Of a stretch of 64,000 nt of DNA, positions 25,367 to 34,073 are shown in pieces. The position numbers and the translations under genes are program-made. The notes beneath the pieces were generated by a model. It was not told the DNA's origin, made no database searches, and saw only the letters and a program-made list of their open reading frames with translations. Origin of the DNA: Proteiniclasticum sp. (GTDB lineage: Bacteria; Bacillota; Clostridia; Clostridiales; Clostridiaceae); NCBI RefSeq assembly GCF_003514505.1, contig NZ_DOPX01000026.1, forward strand, positions 62,001-126,000. The letters run 5' to 3'. How positions within the stretch are numbered: the first letter of the stretch is position 1; every line of letters starts with the position of its first letter.

Positions 25367-26293
25367 TTATTCCGCTTCGCCAAGGTATTTCTCGCAGGAT
25401 ATCGCTGCCACTGCGCCATCTGCTGCTGCAGTAACTACCTGTCTTATGGTGGTTTCTCTGATATCCCCTGCCGCAAAGACTCCAGGCACATCGGTTCTCA
25501 TATAAACATCTGTGATGATTTCACCAAATTCATTCATTTTGATCTTTCCCTGGAAAAGATCTGATATGGGCTTATACCCTACAAATACAAACACACCTTC
25601 CACCTGAAGATGTGATTGTTCTCCTGTCAGCACATTCTTCAGCCTTAAACCTGTCAGAAGGCCTTTTTCCTCCGTTGCTTCTTCCACAACAGAATCCAGG
25701 ATGAATTCAATCTTCTCATTCGCCTTCGCTTTATCCACCAGATACTGAGCCGCTCTAAACCCTTGTCTGCGGTGTATGATGGTCACCTTTGATGCAAATT
25801 TAGTCAGGTACAATGCCTCCTGAAGTGCTGAATCTCCACCGCCAATGACTGCAATGGGGAAATCCGTATAGAAATCCGCGTCACAGGTGGCGCAATAGGA
25901 TACACCTCTGCCTCTCAGCTCTTTCTCTCCTTTGAATCCAACCATTTTAGGTTCTGCACCAGTAGCGATGATGACCGTTTTGGCCTGATATTCGCCTTTG
26001 GCGGTCTTGATCACCTTGATTTTCTCATCCAGCTGCACATCTATAATATCTTCTTTGATAAAATTCGTTCCAAAAGCTGCTGCCTGCTTTCTCATCTTTT
26101 CAGAAAGTTCCGGACCTGTAATCCCGATATCTGTTCCAGGATAATTGTCCACTTCAAATGTGGTTGCTACCTGTCCACCATAAGTTGCCTTCTCAATGAG
26201 TAAAGTGTCCAGTTTCCCTCTGCCTGCATATAAAGCTGCAGAAAGACCTGCAGGGCCTCCCCCCAAAATGATGGTATCGTAAATATGTGTCAT
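25367..26293 (-). CDS. trxB: Thioredoxin-disulfide reductase
   Basis: A 308-residue low-molecular-weight flavoenzyme that reduces thioredoxin with NADPH. FAD motif IILGGGPAGLSAALYAGR (residues 8-25), redox pair Cys134-Ala-Thr-Cys137 in YCATCDAD, NAD(P)-binding VIGGGDSALQEAL and the closing FAD motif VFAAGDIRETTIRQVVTA. The ATG at 26293 has GGGGAGG six bases upstream. It is monocistronic, with its own promoter (TTTACA, 16 bases, TATAAT at 26367-26372) and terminator. No thioredoxin gene is adjacent. Confidence 0.95.
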   Translation of the reverse strand: MTHIYDTIILGGGPAGLSAALYAGRGKLDTLLIEKATYGGQVATTFEVDNYPGTDIGITGPELSEKMRKQAAAFGTNFIKEDIIDVQLDEKIKVIKTAKGEYQAKTVIIATGAEPKMVGFKGEKELRGRGVSYCATCDADFYTDFPIAVIGGGDSALQEALYLTKFASKVTIIHRRQGFRAAQYLVDKAKANEKIEFILDSVVEEATEEKGLLTGLRLKNVLTGEQSHLQVEGVFVFVGYKPISDLFQGKIKMNEFGEIITDVYMRTDVPGVFAAGDIRETTIRQVVTAAADGAVAAISCEKYLGEAE

Positions 26294-26351
26294 AATGATC
26301 CTCCCCATGAATTCTCTTGTTCTATCATAATATAGATGTGGTTTTCATGCC

Positions 26352-26394
26352 ATACCCTATTCTTATATTATACCCTATCCGGGTGTTTTGTAAA
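26352..26394 (-). promoter_or_regulatory. trxB promoter with two ATAGGGTAT direct repeats
   Basis: -35 TTTACA (26389-26394) and -10 TATAAT (26367-26372) with a 16-base spacer. The nonamer ATAGGGTAT occurs twice, at 26370-26378 and 26352-26360, 18 bases apart; the first overlaps the -10. This could be a repressor site. Confidence 0.55.
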
Positions 26395-26435
26395 TAGATT
26401 GCACGCAATTAAATATAGTGCTTGATAACGAGAAA

Positions 26436-26458
26436 GAGAGTGTCTTAGCGACACTCTC
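26436..26458 (-). terminator. Hairpin after the DegV gene, probable terminator
   Basis: GAGAGTGTC pairs perfectly with GACACTCTC around a five-base loop, eight bases after the stop. The following minus-strand sequence TTTCTCGTT is only weakly T-rich. Confidence 0.55.
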
Positions 26459-26465
26459 CATAACT

Positions 26466-27302
26466 TTATGCACTTAGGCAGAAAACGCCTACCAATTTAG
26501 GTCCAGCATGAACACCGAGAACGCATCCAACCTGTATCTCATAATAGCCAATGCCTTTATCTTCCAGATGTTTGATGACGGCTCTATTGGTCTCACTATC
26601 CAAAGAGTTGATTACCACAACTTTGGAACCTTCTCGTACAGGTGTGTTATCGATGAAGGATTTCAAAGCACTTAGTGCCTTTTTGCTTCCTCTTACCTTA
26701 TCCATCATTTCAAGTTTTCCGTCTTTCAATGAAATCAGAGGTTTGATTCCAAGAAATCCTCCAATAGCGCCTACAGACTTGGGAATTCTTCCACCTTTGG
26801 CAAGAAACTCCAATGTATCAAAGGTAGCAAGAAGCTTTACTTCTTTTGCCGTTTTTTGAATTACTTCCACAACTTCTGAGAAGCTTTTCCCTCTTAAAAT
26901 CATTTCCCCAGCTTCGACCAAGGATAGGAAAATCACACCAGAAACCCCTTCCGTATCAATGATGGTCACATCTTCCGTCTCCAGCATATCCTTAGCGATC
27001 ACAGCCGATTGAAGTGTTCCTGAAAGGTGGGAGGAAATATGCACTGAGATGATCTTGTATCCTTCATCCAGATACTGCTTATAAACATCATGAAACTCCT
27101 GAGGATTCACCTGGCTTGTTGTAGGAAAAGGTCCTCCATTAAGTACCCCTTGATACATTTCTTCCAAAGAAATGGACTCACCATCTTTAAAACTCTGGCT
27201 CCCGATATGCACAGTCAGAGGCAATACATGAATATCATATTTTTTAATAAGTTCTGGGGTAAGATCACTTGTACTATCCGTAATCAGTTTAATTTTCTCC
27301 AT
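26466..27302 (-). CDS. DegV family fatty-acid-binding protein
   Basis: A 278-residue DegV protein. The family binds fatty acids and in Firmicutes serves as the FakB subunit that presents exogenous fatty acid to the kinase FakA; this is family knowledge, not proved here. Motifs seen: LITDSTSDLTPEL at the N-terminus, TTSQVNP, ISSHLSGT and DTLEFLAKGGRIPK, all diagnostic. The ATG at 27302 has TTGGAGTGGAG upstream, and a GTG three codons earlier lies inside that site. It is a single gene; no fakA/DAK2 gene is in the window. Confidence 0.9.
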   Translation of the reverse strand: MEKIKLITDSTSDLTPELIKKYDIHVLPLTVHIGSQSFKDGESISLEEMYQGVLNGGPFPTTSQVNPQEFHDVYKQYLDEGYKIISVHISSHLSGTLQSAVIAKDMLETEDVTIIDTEGVSGVIFLSLVEAGEMILRGKSFSEVVEVIQKTAKEVKLLATFDTLEFLAKGGRIPKSVGAIGGFLGIKPLISLKDGKLEMMDKVRGSKKALSALKSFIDNTPVREGSKVVVINSLDSETNRAVIKHLEDKGIGYYEIQVGCVLGVHAGPKLVGVFCLSA

Positions 27303-27416
27303 TTGCTCCACTCCAATTTCTATTCTTTTTATTTGTCTTTCAAAATAATTTCTGTACTGAAAGTATACATTTTATGCTTTGAAGCTCAAAATAAAATGGA
27401 GGAAACTAAGAAAATT

Positions 27417-27935
27417 TTAAGAACTGATGGTTTTCCGGACACCTGACATGGACATGGCTTTGTGAAGAAGCACTGCAGCTCCTGTATTGAGAACTGAAGT
27501 AGGGAGGACAATGCCTACATACAGTGCGCTGAATGAAATGGGTGCTCCGCTGACATAAAGCCCCACTGACAAGAAGATCAGCCCACTGATCAGGGTTCCG
27601 AACAAGGTCCCTAGGAGTATTTCATTCTTTGGTTTCATGAGGTGAGAAAAGTTTTTGTGTACAGAGAAAAGTAACGTTCCTGTTATTGCTTTATCCACAA
27701 GATTGGCAATTTGACCTCCGGGAAATGTTGTGGTCATGGCAGTAATGATTCCACAGACCAGAGATACCGCCACTGCTTCTTTATAGGTATCCATCAGAAG
27801 CAGTGAGAGAAACATCATCACAAGAAGAAAATCCATCTTCATTCCACCAAGAAAAGGTACCCCTGGCACCAGCTGGTGAAGAATATAACCAAGAGCAATC
27901 AGCAGGGCAGCATACGTCATTTTTTTTACGTTCAT
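27417..27935 (-). CDS. trpP: Tryptophan transporter TrpP
   Basis: A 172-residue protein with about five or six hydrophobic segments that matches the TrpP/YhaG family of tryptophan uptake proteins: the N-terminal ALLIALGYILHQLVPGVPF, FLGGMKMDFLLVMMF and ITAMTTTFPGGQIANLVDK are typical. The identification is strengthened by a T-box leader whose specifier codon is UGG (Trp), so the gene is expected to be turned on when tRNA-Trp is uncharged. The ATG at 27935 follows AAAGGA by ten bases; a TTG two codons upstream is a less likely start. No terminator is clear downstream. Confidence 0.88.
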   Translation of the reverse strand: MNVKKMTYAALLIALGYILHQLVPGVPFLGGMKMDFLLVMMFLSLLLMDTYKEAVAVSLVCGIITAMTTTFPGGQIANLVDKAITGTLLFSVHKNFSHLMKPKNEILLGTLFGTLISGLIFLSVGLYVSGAPISFSALYVGIVLPTSVLNTGAAVLLHKAMSMSGVRKTISS

Positions 27936-28040
27936 AATCAAACATTCCTTTCAGATTCATATTGAAGAAGTCTTTTTGATGACTAAGTAGCACTGTCTTT
28001 CACCACATACCGATTCCTCCTTTCAAAATAAAATGGCAAC

Positions 28041-28308
28041 AAAAAAGACTCCACCCACACAGGGCGAAGTCACTCGCGTTGCCACCTGATTTCGCGTATT
28101 GAAAATACGCATCTCATTTTCAGATACTAACATATCCTATCCCTTGTAACGGCGGGCACCCGTCAGATACTACTGCTATAGATTCTATAGGTTCGCTCTG
28201 CCTCTAGAAAGTCCATTCGGTCACGAAATTCTATGGAAGTTCCACCCATCTTCCACTCTCTTTAAGAATCCTCACTGACGTACTTCTCTTTCTCACGGAG
28301 TTTCATTT
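28041..28308 (-). promoter_or_regulatory. T-box riboswitch, tryptophan-specific, upstream of trpP
   Basis: The leader shows Stem I features (AGAGAGTGGAAG near the AG bulge), a specifier loop GAATGGAC with the Trp codon TGG at 28213-28215, the T-box sequence GGTGGCAACGCG (28075-28086), and a terminator whose ten-base arms GACTTCGCCC and GGGTGGAGTC are followed by TTTTTT (28041-28071). Uncharged tRNA-Trp should stabilise the antiterminator. The variant T-box GGTGGCAACGCG, with GCAAC rather than the usual NACC, is clear. Confidence 0.9.
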
Positions 28309-28314
28309 TTTTTG

Positions 28315-28343
28315 ATTATATACCCCACAGAAAAAATATGCAA
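28315..28343 (-). promoter_or_regulatory. Promoter of the trpP T-box transcript
   Basis: -35 TTGCAT (28338-28343), 17-base spacer, -10 TATAAT (28315-28320) on the minus strand. Confidence 0.65.
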
Positions 28344-28373
28344 GAAAAACCTCCTGAACATTCGTCCAGGAGG
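28344..28373 (-). terminator. Terminator of the nucleoside ABC transporter operon
   Basis: CCTCCTG pairs with CAGGAGG around a ten-base loop and is followed on the minus strand by TTTTT. It overlaps the start of the trpP promoter region. Confidence 0.85.
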
Positions 28374-28400
28374 CTAAAAGACAACTGAGGTTTTTGATGC

Positions 28401-29366
28401 TTATCTCTGAGATTTATCGTAAGGGATACCTTCTGCTTTAGGCGCTCTAGACTTCTTGGATGTGAAGGCAAGAACCACCATAGTCGCAACATAGGGAAGC
28501 ATCTTATAGTAGGTCTGATTGATGCCTAGGTTGTTCAGGAATGGTATCAGTGAAACAGAATACGCAAGAGTTCTTAAGAATGCAAAGAACAGAGCTGCTC
28601 CAAAAATCCGAATTGGTTTCCACTGACCAAAAATCATAACAGCCAAAGCAAGGAATCCAAATCCAGCGACTCCTGTATGACCGTTGATATTTCCATCTAA
28701 TACACCGATGGAGTAGAAGAATCCACCGATTCCGCCAAGGACACCCGAAATGCTCACTCCAGCATATCTCATGACATAAACATTGATTCCTACAGAATCT
28801 GCAGCTTGTGGATGTTCTCCACAGGCTCTCAGTCTTAGACCAAATCTGGTTTTATAGAAAATTATGGTTGCAATCACAAGGAAAACCAGACCAATATACA
28901 CTGTAATATAAGTATTCTGGAAGAATAGTGGTCCAATTACTGGAATGTCACCCAATCCTGGTACACTTCTTATAAAGAATCTCACATTTGTCGTAACACC
29001 ATCAGAATTGAAGAACATCTTAGAGAATAAGAGCACCATGGCTGGAATCAGCATATTCAAAGATGTACCTGTAATGGTCTGATTGGCCTTCATGGTCACT
29101 GCTGCAAAGGAGAGCAGCAGTGAGTAAATAAATCCAGCAACCGCCGCTACCAGCATTCCAGTAAGGAGTATCGTCTGAGGTCCCATCCCTGTGCCTTGAA
29201 CGTTATATACATACAAAGCACCAAAGTAAGCTCCAAAAAGCATGATACCTTCAAGACCGATATTAATCACACCACTTCTCTCACTGAACATTCCGCCCAA
29301 AGCTACAAGAAGAAGGGGAATTGCAACTGGAAGCATATTTTGTATGAGATAATATAAAGTTTCCAT
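28401..29366 (-). CDS. Nucleoside-type ABC importer, permease 2
   Basis: A 321-residue membrane protein of the BPD_transp_2 family (NupQ/YufQ type) with eight to ten hydrophobic segments. It contains the family sequence GGMFSERSGVINIGLEGIML near the N-terminus and GLRLRACGEHPQAADSVGIN, the coupling region that contacts the ATPase, near residue 195. Its ATG overlaps the stop of the other permease gene in TAATG, so translation is coupled. With the BMP lipoprotein, double ATPase and permease 1 it forms a purine/pyrimidine nucleoside importer by family; substrate is inferred. Confidence 0.9.
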   Translation of the reverse strand: METLYYLIQNMLPVAIPLLLVALGGMFSERSGVINIGLEGIMLFGAYFGALYVYNVQGTGMGPQTILLTGMLVAAVAGFIYSLLLSFAAVTMKANQTITGTSLNMLIPAMVLLFSKMFFNSDGVTTNVRFFIRSVPGLGDIPVIGPLFFQNTYITVYIGLVFLVIATIIFYKTRFGLRLRACGEHPQAADSVGINVYVMRYAGVSISGVLGGIGGFFYSIGVLDGNINGHTGVAGFGFLALAVMIFGQWKPIRIFGAALFFAFLRTLAYSVSLIPFLNNLGINQTYYKMLPYVATMVVLAFTSKKSRAPKAEGIPYDKSQR

Positions 29367-30544
29367 TATTTCGCCTCCTTTGTATTGCTGGACGCATCTT
29401 TATCCCCAATACTCTTTGCTTCAGAGACTTTATGTCTTCTTTCTCTTAAGTTCTTTAAGAACTTTGCAAAGCCTGCGTTCATAATCATAGCAAATGCAGA
29501 GAAGTAAATGATGACTGCAATAACCACATCGATGATCTCAGGTTTAAAACCATGAAGGCTCGCCAGTGTTCCACCTCTCTGGATGTGAGAAATAAACACA
29601 GAAGAGAAAATGATACCAATGGGATGTGCACTTCCAAGAAGTGCTACCGCAATACCATTGAACCCGTTGGCAGCGATGATGTTGATTGGTTCATAAGTCA
29701 TACTGCTTCCTGCAATGGCTGATGGAGCCAGAATAGCGAAAGCACCACCTAAGCCCGCCAGACCACCAGCAATGACCATGGTCAGGATGATATTTCTTTT
29801 TCCTTTCATACCTGCGTAATCTGCTGCAGTCTTATTGAATCCCGTGGCCTTCAGTTCATATCCAAAGGTGGTCTTCTGAAGGACGATATAAAGAATAACA
29901 CCGATGATCACCGCAAAAATGATACCAAAATTCACATTGGATCCTTCCACACCTAGTGTTGGAATCTGCACATGCTTTGGCAGATAATTGGTTCTTGTAG
30001 TGGAAGAAACATACATGGTTCCATTCCCTTGAATCAGCATATCCACCAGATACATACCAATATAGTTGAACATAATGGATGTGATAACTTCATTTACATT
30101 CAGAAGTGCTTTGAAGATACCAGGAATGAATCCCCAGATCATACCACCCACAAGACCTGCAAGGATAGCCACTACCCAGTGAATACCCTGTGGCAGGTCC
30201 CACATGAATCCGACATAAAGAGCAAAGAACATACCCATGGTATACTGGCCTGATGCACCAATATTGAAAAGGCCCATTTTAAAGGCAAATCCAACTGCAA
30301 GACCGGTCATCAGGATTGGAGTCGCAAAATAGAACACATCTCCAATTCTCTGGAATCCTCCGCTCACGACACTTTCAAACCCTTTAAATGCATTACCGGC
30401 ATCTGCCACAAGCATGACAATGAATCCGAATACAAGTCCTAGAACAATGGCCAGAAGTGCCGCTGTAAAAGAGGAGAATCCTTTGCTGTGCGTCATATCT
30501 TTCAGTTTTTCGCCAAAACTTTTTGCATTCTTTTTATCCTGCAT
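29366..30544 (-). CDS. Nucleoside-type ABC importer, permease 1
   Basis: A 392-residue BPD_transp_2 permease (NupP/YufP type). After a hydrophilic start it has about ten membrane segments; FKMGLFNIGASGQYTMG and the coupling segment FGYELKATGFNKTAADYAGM (near residue 235) are characteristic. A Lys/Glu-rich tail follows the last helix. The ATG at 30544 overlaps the end of the ATPase gene by 11 bases. It pairs with the next permease to form the membrane channel. Confidence 0.9.
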   Translation of the reverse strand: MQDKKNAKSFGEKLKDMTHSKGFSSFTAALLAIVLGLVFGFIVMLVADAGNAFKGFESVVSGGFQRIGDVFYFATPILMTGLAVGFAFKMGLFNIGASGQYTMGMFFALYVGFMWDLPQGIHWVVAILAGLVGGMIWGFIPGIFKALLNVNEVITSIMFNYIGMYLVDMLIQGNGTMYVSSTTRTNYLPKHVQIPTLGVEGSNVNFGIIFAVIIGVILYIVLQKTTFGYELKATGFNKTAADYAGMKGKRNIILTMVIAGGLAGLGGAFAILAPSAIAGSSMTYEPINIIAANGFNGIAVALLGSAHPIGIIFSSVFISHIQRGGTLASLHGFKPEIIDVVIAVIIYFSAFAMIMNAGFAKFLKNLRERRHKVSEAKSIGDKDASSNTKEAK

Positions 30545-32081
30545 AACTAGTCTCCTTTACAGTATCCCGCTTAGCACCGGACATATAGAGTCCGAGTTCT
30601 TCCACGGTTGTATTCTTAGGATCCAGTTCTCCAACAATCTCGCCTTCATACATAACGAGTATACGATCGCTGACATCCATAACTTCATCCAGTTCCAGAG
30701 AAACCAGAAGTACGCCTTTTCCTTTGTCTCTTGTTTCCACAAGCTGTTTGTGAATATATTCTATGGCACCAACATCAAGACCTCTAGTTGGCTGTACTGC
30801 CACAAGAAGTTCATGCTTCTTATCGATTTCTCTCGCAATGATGGCCTTCTGCTGATTACCACCAGACATACTTCTAACCTGAGTCACGGGTCCCTGTCCA
30901 CTACGTACATCAAAACGGCTGATTAAGGTTTCAGCATACTTTCTCATGGCATCAAATTTCAGGAATCCGTTTTTCTGGAATTCTGGCTGCCAGTATCTTT
31001 GAAGAATTAGATTCTCCTCCAAGCTGTAGTCCAGTACCAGACCATGCTTATGTCTGTCTTCAGGAATATGACTGATTCCTGCAACAGAACGCTCTCTGAT
31101 GGATGATTTTGTAAGATCCTTACCAAGAAGAGAAATGGTTCCACCTGACATTTTCTCAAGTCCGGTGAGGGCAGAGACAAACTCAGTCTGACCATTTCCG
31201 TCAATTCCAGCTAAGCATACAATTTCACCCGCTCTTACATCGAAAGAAACATTCTTCACTGCATTGTTCTTATGGGTCTTGCTGGGTACAGTGACATTGC
31301 GAACAGACAGTACCACATCTTTAGGTTCTGCTGGTGTCTTCTCAACACTGAAGCTGATGTCACGTCCAACCATCATCTTGGAAAGCTCTTCCTTTGTGGT
31401 ATCCTTTACATCGACGGTACCAATATATTTACCTTTACGCAGAACAGTACAGCGATCTGCTACTGCTTTGATCTCATTCAGTTTATGCGTGATAAACAGA
31501 ATGGATTTTCCTTCCTCAGCAAAGCCTCTCATAATCTGCAGAAGTTCTTCTATTTCCTGTGGTGTAAGAACAGCCGTTGGCTCGTCAAAGATGAGGATTT
31601 CGTTTTCTCTGTAGAGCATTTTAAGAATTTCCACTCTCTGCTGCATACCTACAGATATTTTTTCAATCACTGCATCCGGGTTTACTTTAAGACCATATTT
31701 TTCGCTTAATTCGACAACTTTTTTCCGTGCCTCAGCCTTTTGAAGGAAGCCCATTTTATTTGGCTCAACACCTAGAATGATATTCTCAAGCACAGTAAAA
31801 ATCTCCACCAGCTTAAAATGCTGATGTACCATTCCAATTCCCAAGGCATTGGCATCATTTGGGTTATTGATCTTGACGACCTTCCCATCTTTCAGAATTT
31901 CGCCTTTTTCTGCCTGATACAATCCAAAGAGGACGCTCATCAGCGTAGATTTTCCTGCACCATTCTCACCAAGCAGTGCATGAACCTCACCTCTTTTCAA
32001 GTTGAGGGTTATATTGTCGTTCGCGATAATACCGGGGAATTCTTTTGTTATATTTTTCATTTCAATAATATAATTTTCCAC
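30534..32081 (-). CDS. Nucleoside-type ABC importer, ATP-binding protein
   Basis: A 515-residue fused double ATPase, the NupO/YufO and RbsA-like type. The first domain has Walker A GENGAGKST (about 38-46), signature ISVGMQQRVEILKML and Walker B ILIFDEPTAVL. The second has the degenerate Walker A GIDGNGQTEF, signature SGGNQQKAIIAREI and DVGAIEYIH after PTRGL. The second P-loop lacks the usual GK(S/T), as is normal for this subfamily, so only the first site should be fully active. The start is GTG at 32081, five bases after AGAGG. Confidence 0.93.
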   Translation of the reverse strand: MENYIIEMKNITKEFPGIIANDNITLNLKRGEVHALLGENGAGKSTLMSVLFGLYQAEKGEILKDGKVVKINNPNDANALGIGMVHQHFKLVEIFTVLENIILGVEPNKMGFLQKAEARKKVVELSEKYGLKVNPDAVIEKISVGMQQRVEILKMLYRENEILIFDEPTAVLTPQEIEELLQIMRGFAEEGKSILFITHKLNEIKAVADRCTVLRKGKYIGTVDVKDTTKEELSKMMVGRDISFSVEKTPAEPKDVVLSVRNVTVPSKTHKNNAVKNVSFDVRAGEIVCLAGIDGNGQTEFVSALTGLEKMSGGTISLLGKDLTKSSIRERSVAGISHIPEDRHKHGLVLDYSLEENLILQRYWQPEFQKNGFLKFDAMRKYAETLISRFDVRSGQGPVTQVRSMSGGNQQKAIIAREIDKKHELLVAVQPTRGLDVGAIEYIHKQLVETRDKGKGVLLVSLELDEVMDVSDRILVMYEGEIVGELDPKNTTVEELGLYMSGAKRDTVKETSYAG

Positions 32082-32118
32082 TTTAACCTCTCATTATCAC
32101 TTTATTTTTTAGTTGGAA

Positions 32119-32148
32119 AATGGGGGAAAACTCACGCCTTCCCCCATT
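32119..32148 (-). other. Hairpin between the binding protein and ATPase genes
   Basis: AATGGGGGAA pairs with TTCCCCCATT (ten bases) around a ten-base loop, followed by TTCCAAC rather than a full T-run. Such structures after a binding-protein gene usually protect the upstream mRNA or end part of the transcripts, giving an excess of binding protein. Confidence 0.6.
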
Positions 32149-32203
32149 GATAACTCATACTTGCATAAGGCAAAGGCCACTATGACATGAATGCTTTACC
32201 TTA

Positions 32204-33358
32204 CTATCTTACAGAAACCTTAACTTTAGCCAGTCCAAGACCTGCAACAAGCTCTTCAGCAGTAGCGTATCCTGTTTCAGCTGCAACTTCAATGTTTCTA
32301 ACTGGCACTACAGATCCATCAGCAAGTGTTGCAAATACCTTATCGTATGCAGCCTTGTCAAAGGACTCGAATCTGTCGAATGCATCAGCCTTGTCATCTC
32401 CGATAACGATGGTTGGAAGACCAACACCGTCATTGGCAGCGTTGAAGTATGTGGTTGTTCCACCATAGGTATCCCAGCTGTTTGACTTGTAGATTGCGTC
32501 AAGAACAGCAACTACAGATGCAGCAAGTCCCTTTGTAGCAGAAGTGATAACAGTTTCGCTGTCATATCTCTGGTCAACGTCAACACCTATTACCTTAGCA
32601 TCGGATTCAGAAGCTGCGGACATTACAGACTTACCAACTGCTCCACCAGCAGCGAAAATTACTTCGATGCCTTCCTGGTACATGGTCTTAGCTGTAGCCT
32701 TGTTGGTGTCGTTCTCTTCAAAGTTTCCTGTGTAGTGATAGATTGCTTCGATAGCACCATCAGCAAGTCCAAGCTCTGCTGCTGCTGCTTCAGCTCCCTG
32801 AAGGTATCCATAACCGAAAGCCTGTACAGCTGGTACAGCCATACCACCCATGAATCCAAGCTTTGTCATGCCGTCCATTACAGCAGCATATCCAGCAAGG
32901 AAACCGGACTGTTCTTCGGAGTACATTACAGATGCAACGTTCTTTTCAGTTTTGAAAGTAGCGTAGTCAGCTGTATGAGGTGCTCCATCAAGAAGGATGA
33001 ACTTCACTTCTGGGTACTTTGTCTGTGCTTCATAGATTGGCACTTCAAAAAGGAATCCAGGAGTAACGATTACTTTTGCTCCACCAGTTACAGCAAGATC
33101 GATGGCTGCAAGGTATCCAGCATCAGAAGCTTCTTCTGGCTTGTAGTACTTATGAGTGATGTTGTTGGCTTCTGCAAACTCAACTACACCTTCCCATGAA
33201 CCCTGGTTGAATGACTTGTCGTCAATATTTCCCTTGTCGGTGATCAGAGCAATTTCGAATCCTGAGCCTTCGCCTTCGCCTTCAGACTTAGATCCGCAAC
33301 CAACCACGATCATACCAACCATCAAGATTGACATAACAATTGCAAGCATTTTTTTCAT
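32204..33358 (-). CDS. BMP-family nucleoside-binding lipoprotein
   Basis: A 384-residue substrate-binding lipoprotein of the basic membrane protein (BMP/PnrA/NupN) family. The signal MKKMLAIVMSILMVGMIVVGC ends in lipobox VVGC. Mature family motifs include ALITDKGNIDDKSFNQGSWEG, the DGMTKLGFMGGMAVPAVQAFGYGYLQG block (in two parts) and IGVDVDQRYDS. The family captures nucleosides. The start at 33358 has GGAGGG before a TTTTTTA spacer; a five-codon upstream extension crosses that site. It is the first gene of the transporter operon and is followed by a hairpin. Confidence 0.93.
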   Translation of the reverse strand: MKKMLAIVMSILMVGMIVVGCGSKSEGEGEGSGFEIALITDKGNIDDKSFNQGSWEGVVEFAEANNITHKYYKPEEASDAGYLAAIDLAVTGGAKVIVTPGFLFEVPIYEAQTKYPEVKFILLDGAPHTADYATFKTEKNVASVMYSEEQSGFLAGYAAVMDGMTKLGFMGGMAVPAVQAFGYGYLQGAEAAAAELGLADGAIEAIYHYTGNFEENDTNKATAKTMYQEGIEVIFAAGGAVGKSVMSAASESDAKVIGVDVDQRYDSETVITSATKGLAASVVAVLDAIYKSNSWDTYGGTTTYFNAANDGVGLPTIVIGDDKADAFDRFESFDKAAYDKVFATLADGSVVPVRNIEVAAETGYATAEELVAGLGLAKVKVSVR

Positions 33359-33406
33359 TAAAAAACCCTCCAAATAATTCGTTCGACTTTAATGTCGTTG
33401 GTCTTA

Positions 33407-33435
33407 TTATATCTTTTTTACAAAAAAACCACAAC
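33407..33435 (-). promoter_or_regulatory. Promoter of the nucleoside transporter operon
   Basis: -35 TTGTGG (33430-33435), 17-base spacer, -10 TATAAT (33407-33412) on the minus strand. The leader is short and I see no purine riboswitch. Confidence 0.6.
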
Positions 33436-33534
33436 TATTATCGTCTCTGAAATGCCGTAATGTACGTGTTTTTTTTGAAAATCACACTTATATTATGAAC
33501 AAACAGTGAATAAACCTGTATCGTTTACAGTAAA

Positions 33535-33578
33535 AATAAAAGAACAGATTTTCAAACCCATTGAAAACCAGTTCTTTT
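33535..33578 (-). terminator. Terminator of the moxR-trmL operon
   Basis: AAAAGAACTGGTTTTCAA and its near-perfect complement form a long stem with a short loop, followed by TATTTTTAC on the minus strand. Confidence 0.8.
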
Positions 33579-33604
33579 GGTAATATACCGAACTTTTTAT
33601 ATAT

Positions 33605-34069
33605 TTATACCATATTTGGATATCCCATTTGTCTCAATGCTTCATAAGCTACAATAGCTACAGTATTCGACAGATTTAGACTTCTTGTTGTTGTCTCAAT
33701 CATCGGTATCCTGAACAGCTGTTCCTGGTTTTCCGCCATAATATACTCTGGCAGTCCGCTGGACTCTCTTCCAAAAACAATAAAGTCATTATCCTGAAAC
33801 TTCACTTCAGAATGAAACTTCTTTCCTTTGGTACTGGAAAAGTAAAAAGTGGCATCTGGATACTTCTCCCTCAGTTCCTCATAACTGCTGTAAAGTGTCA
33901 CATCAAGTTCCTTCCAGTAGTCCAGTCCTGCTTTAGCTACAGTTTTATCATCAATGTGGAACCCCATTGGACCTATAAGATGGAGCTTTGCCCCCGTAAG
34001 TACGCAAGTTCTCCCAATATTTCCCGTATTTTGTGGTATTTCAGGTCTGAATAAAACGATATTGATCAC
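33605..34069 (-). CDS. trmL: tRNA (cytidine/uridine-34 2'-O)-methyltransferase TrmL
   Basis: A 154-residue SPOUT methyltransferase that modifies the wobble position of certain leucine tRNAs in E. coli. It shows NIVLFRPEIPQNTGNIGRTC at the start, the AGLDYW motif, and the knot region IVFGRESSGLP, RIPMI and SLNLSNTVAIVAYEALRQ that binds S-adenosylmethionine. Length is normal. It is the last gene of the moxR operon, five bases after the HAD phosphatase gene. Confidence 0.93.
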   Translation of the reverse strand: MINIVLFRPEIPQNTGNIGRTCVLTGAKLHLIGPMGFHIDDKTVAKAGLDYWKELDVTLYSSYEELREKYPDATFYFSSTKGKKFHSEVKFQDNDFIVFGRESSGLPEYIMAENQEQLFRIPMIETTTRSLNLSNTVAIVAYEALRQMGYPNMV

Positions 34070-34073
34070 TTAA

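Noticed and set aside
33374..33534. Leader of the nucleoside transporter searched for a purine riboswitch
   Set aside because: The conserved loop sequences are absent and the leader between promoter and gene is too short.
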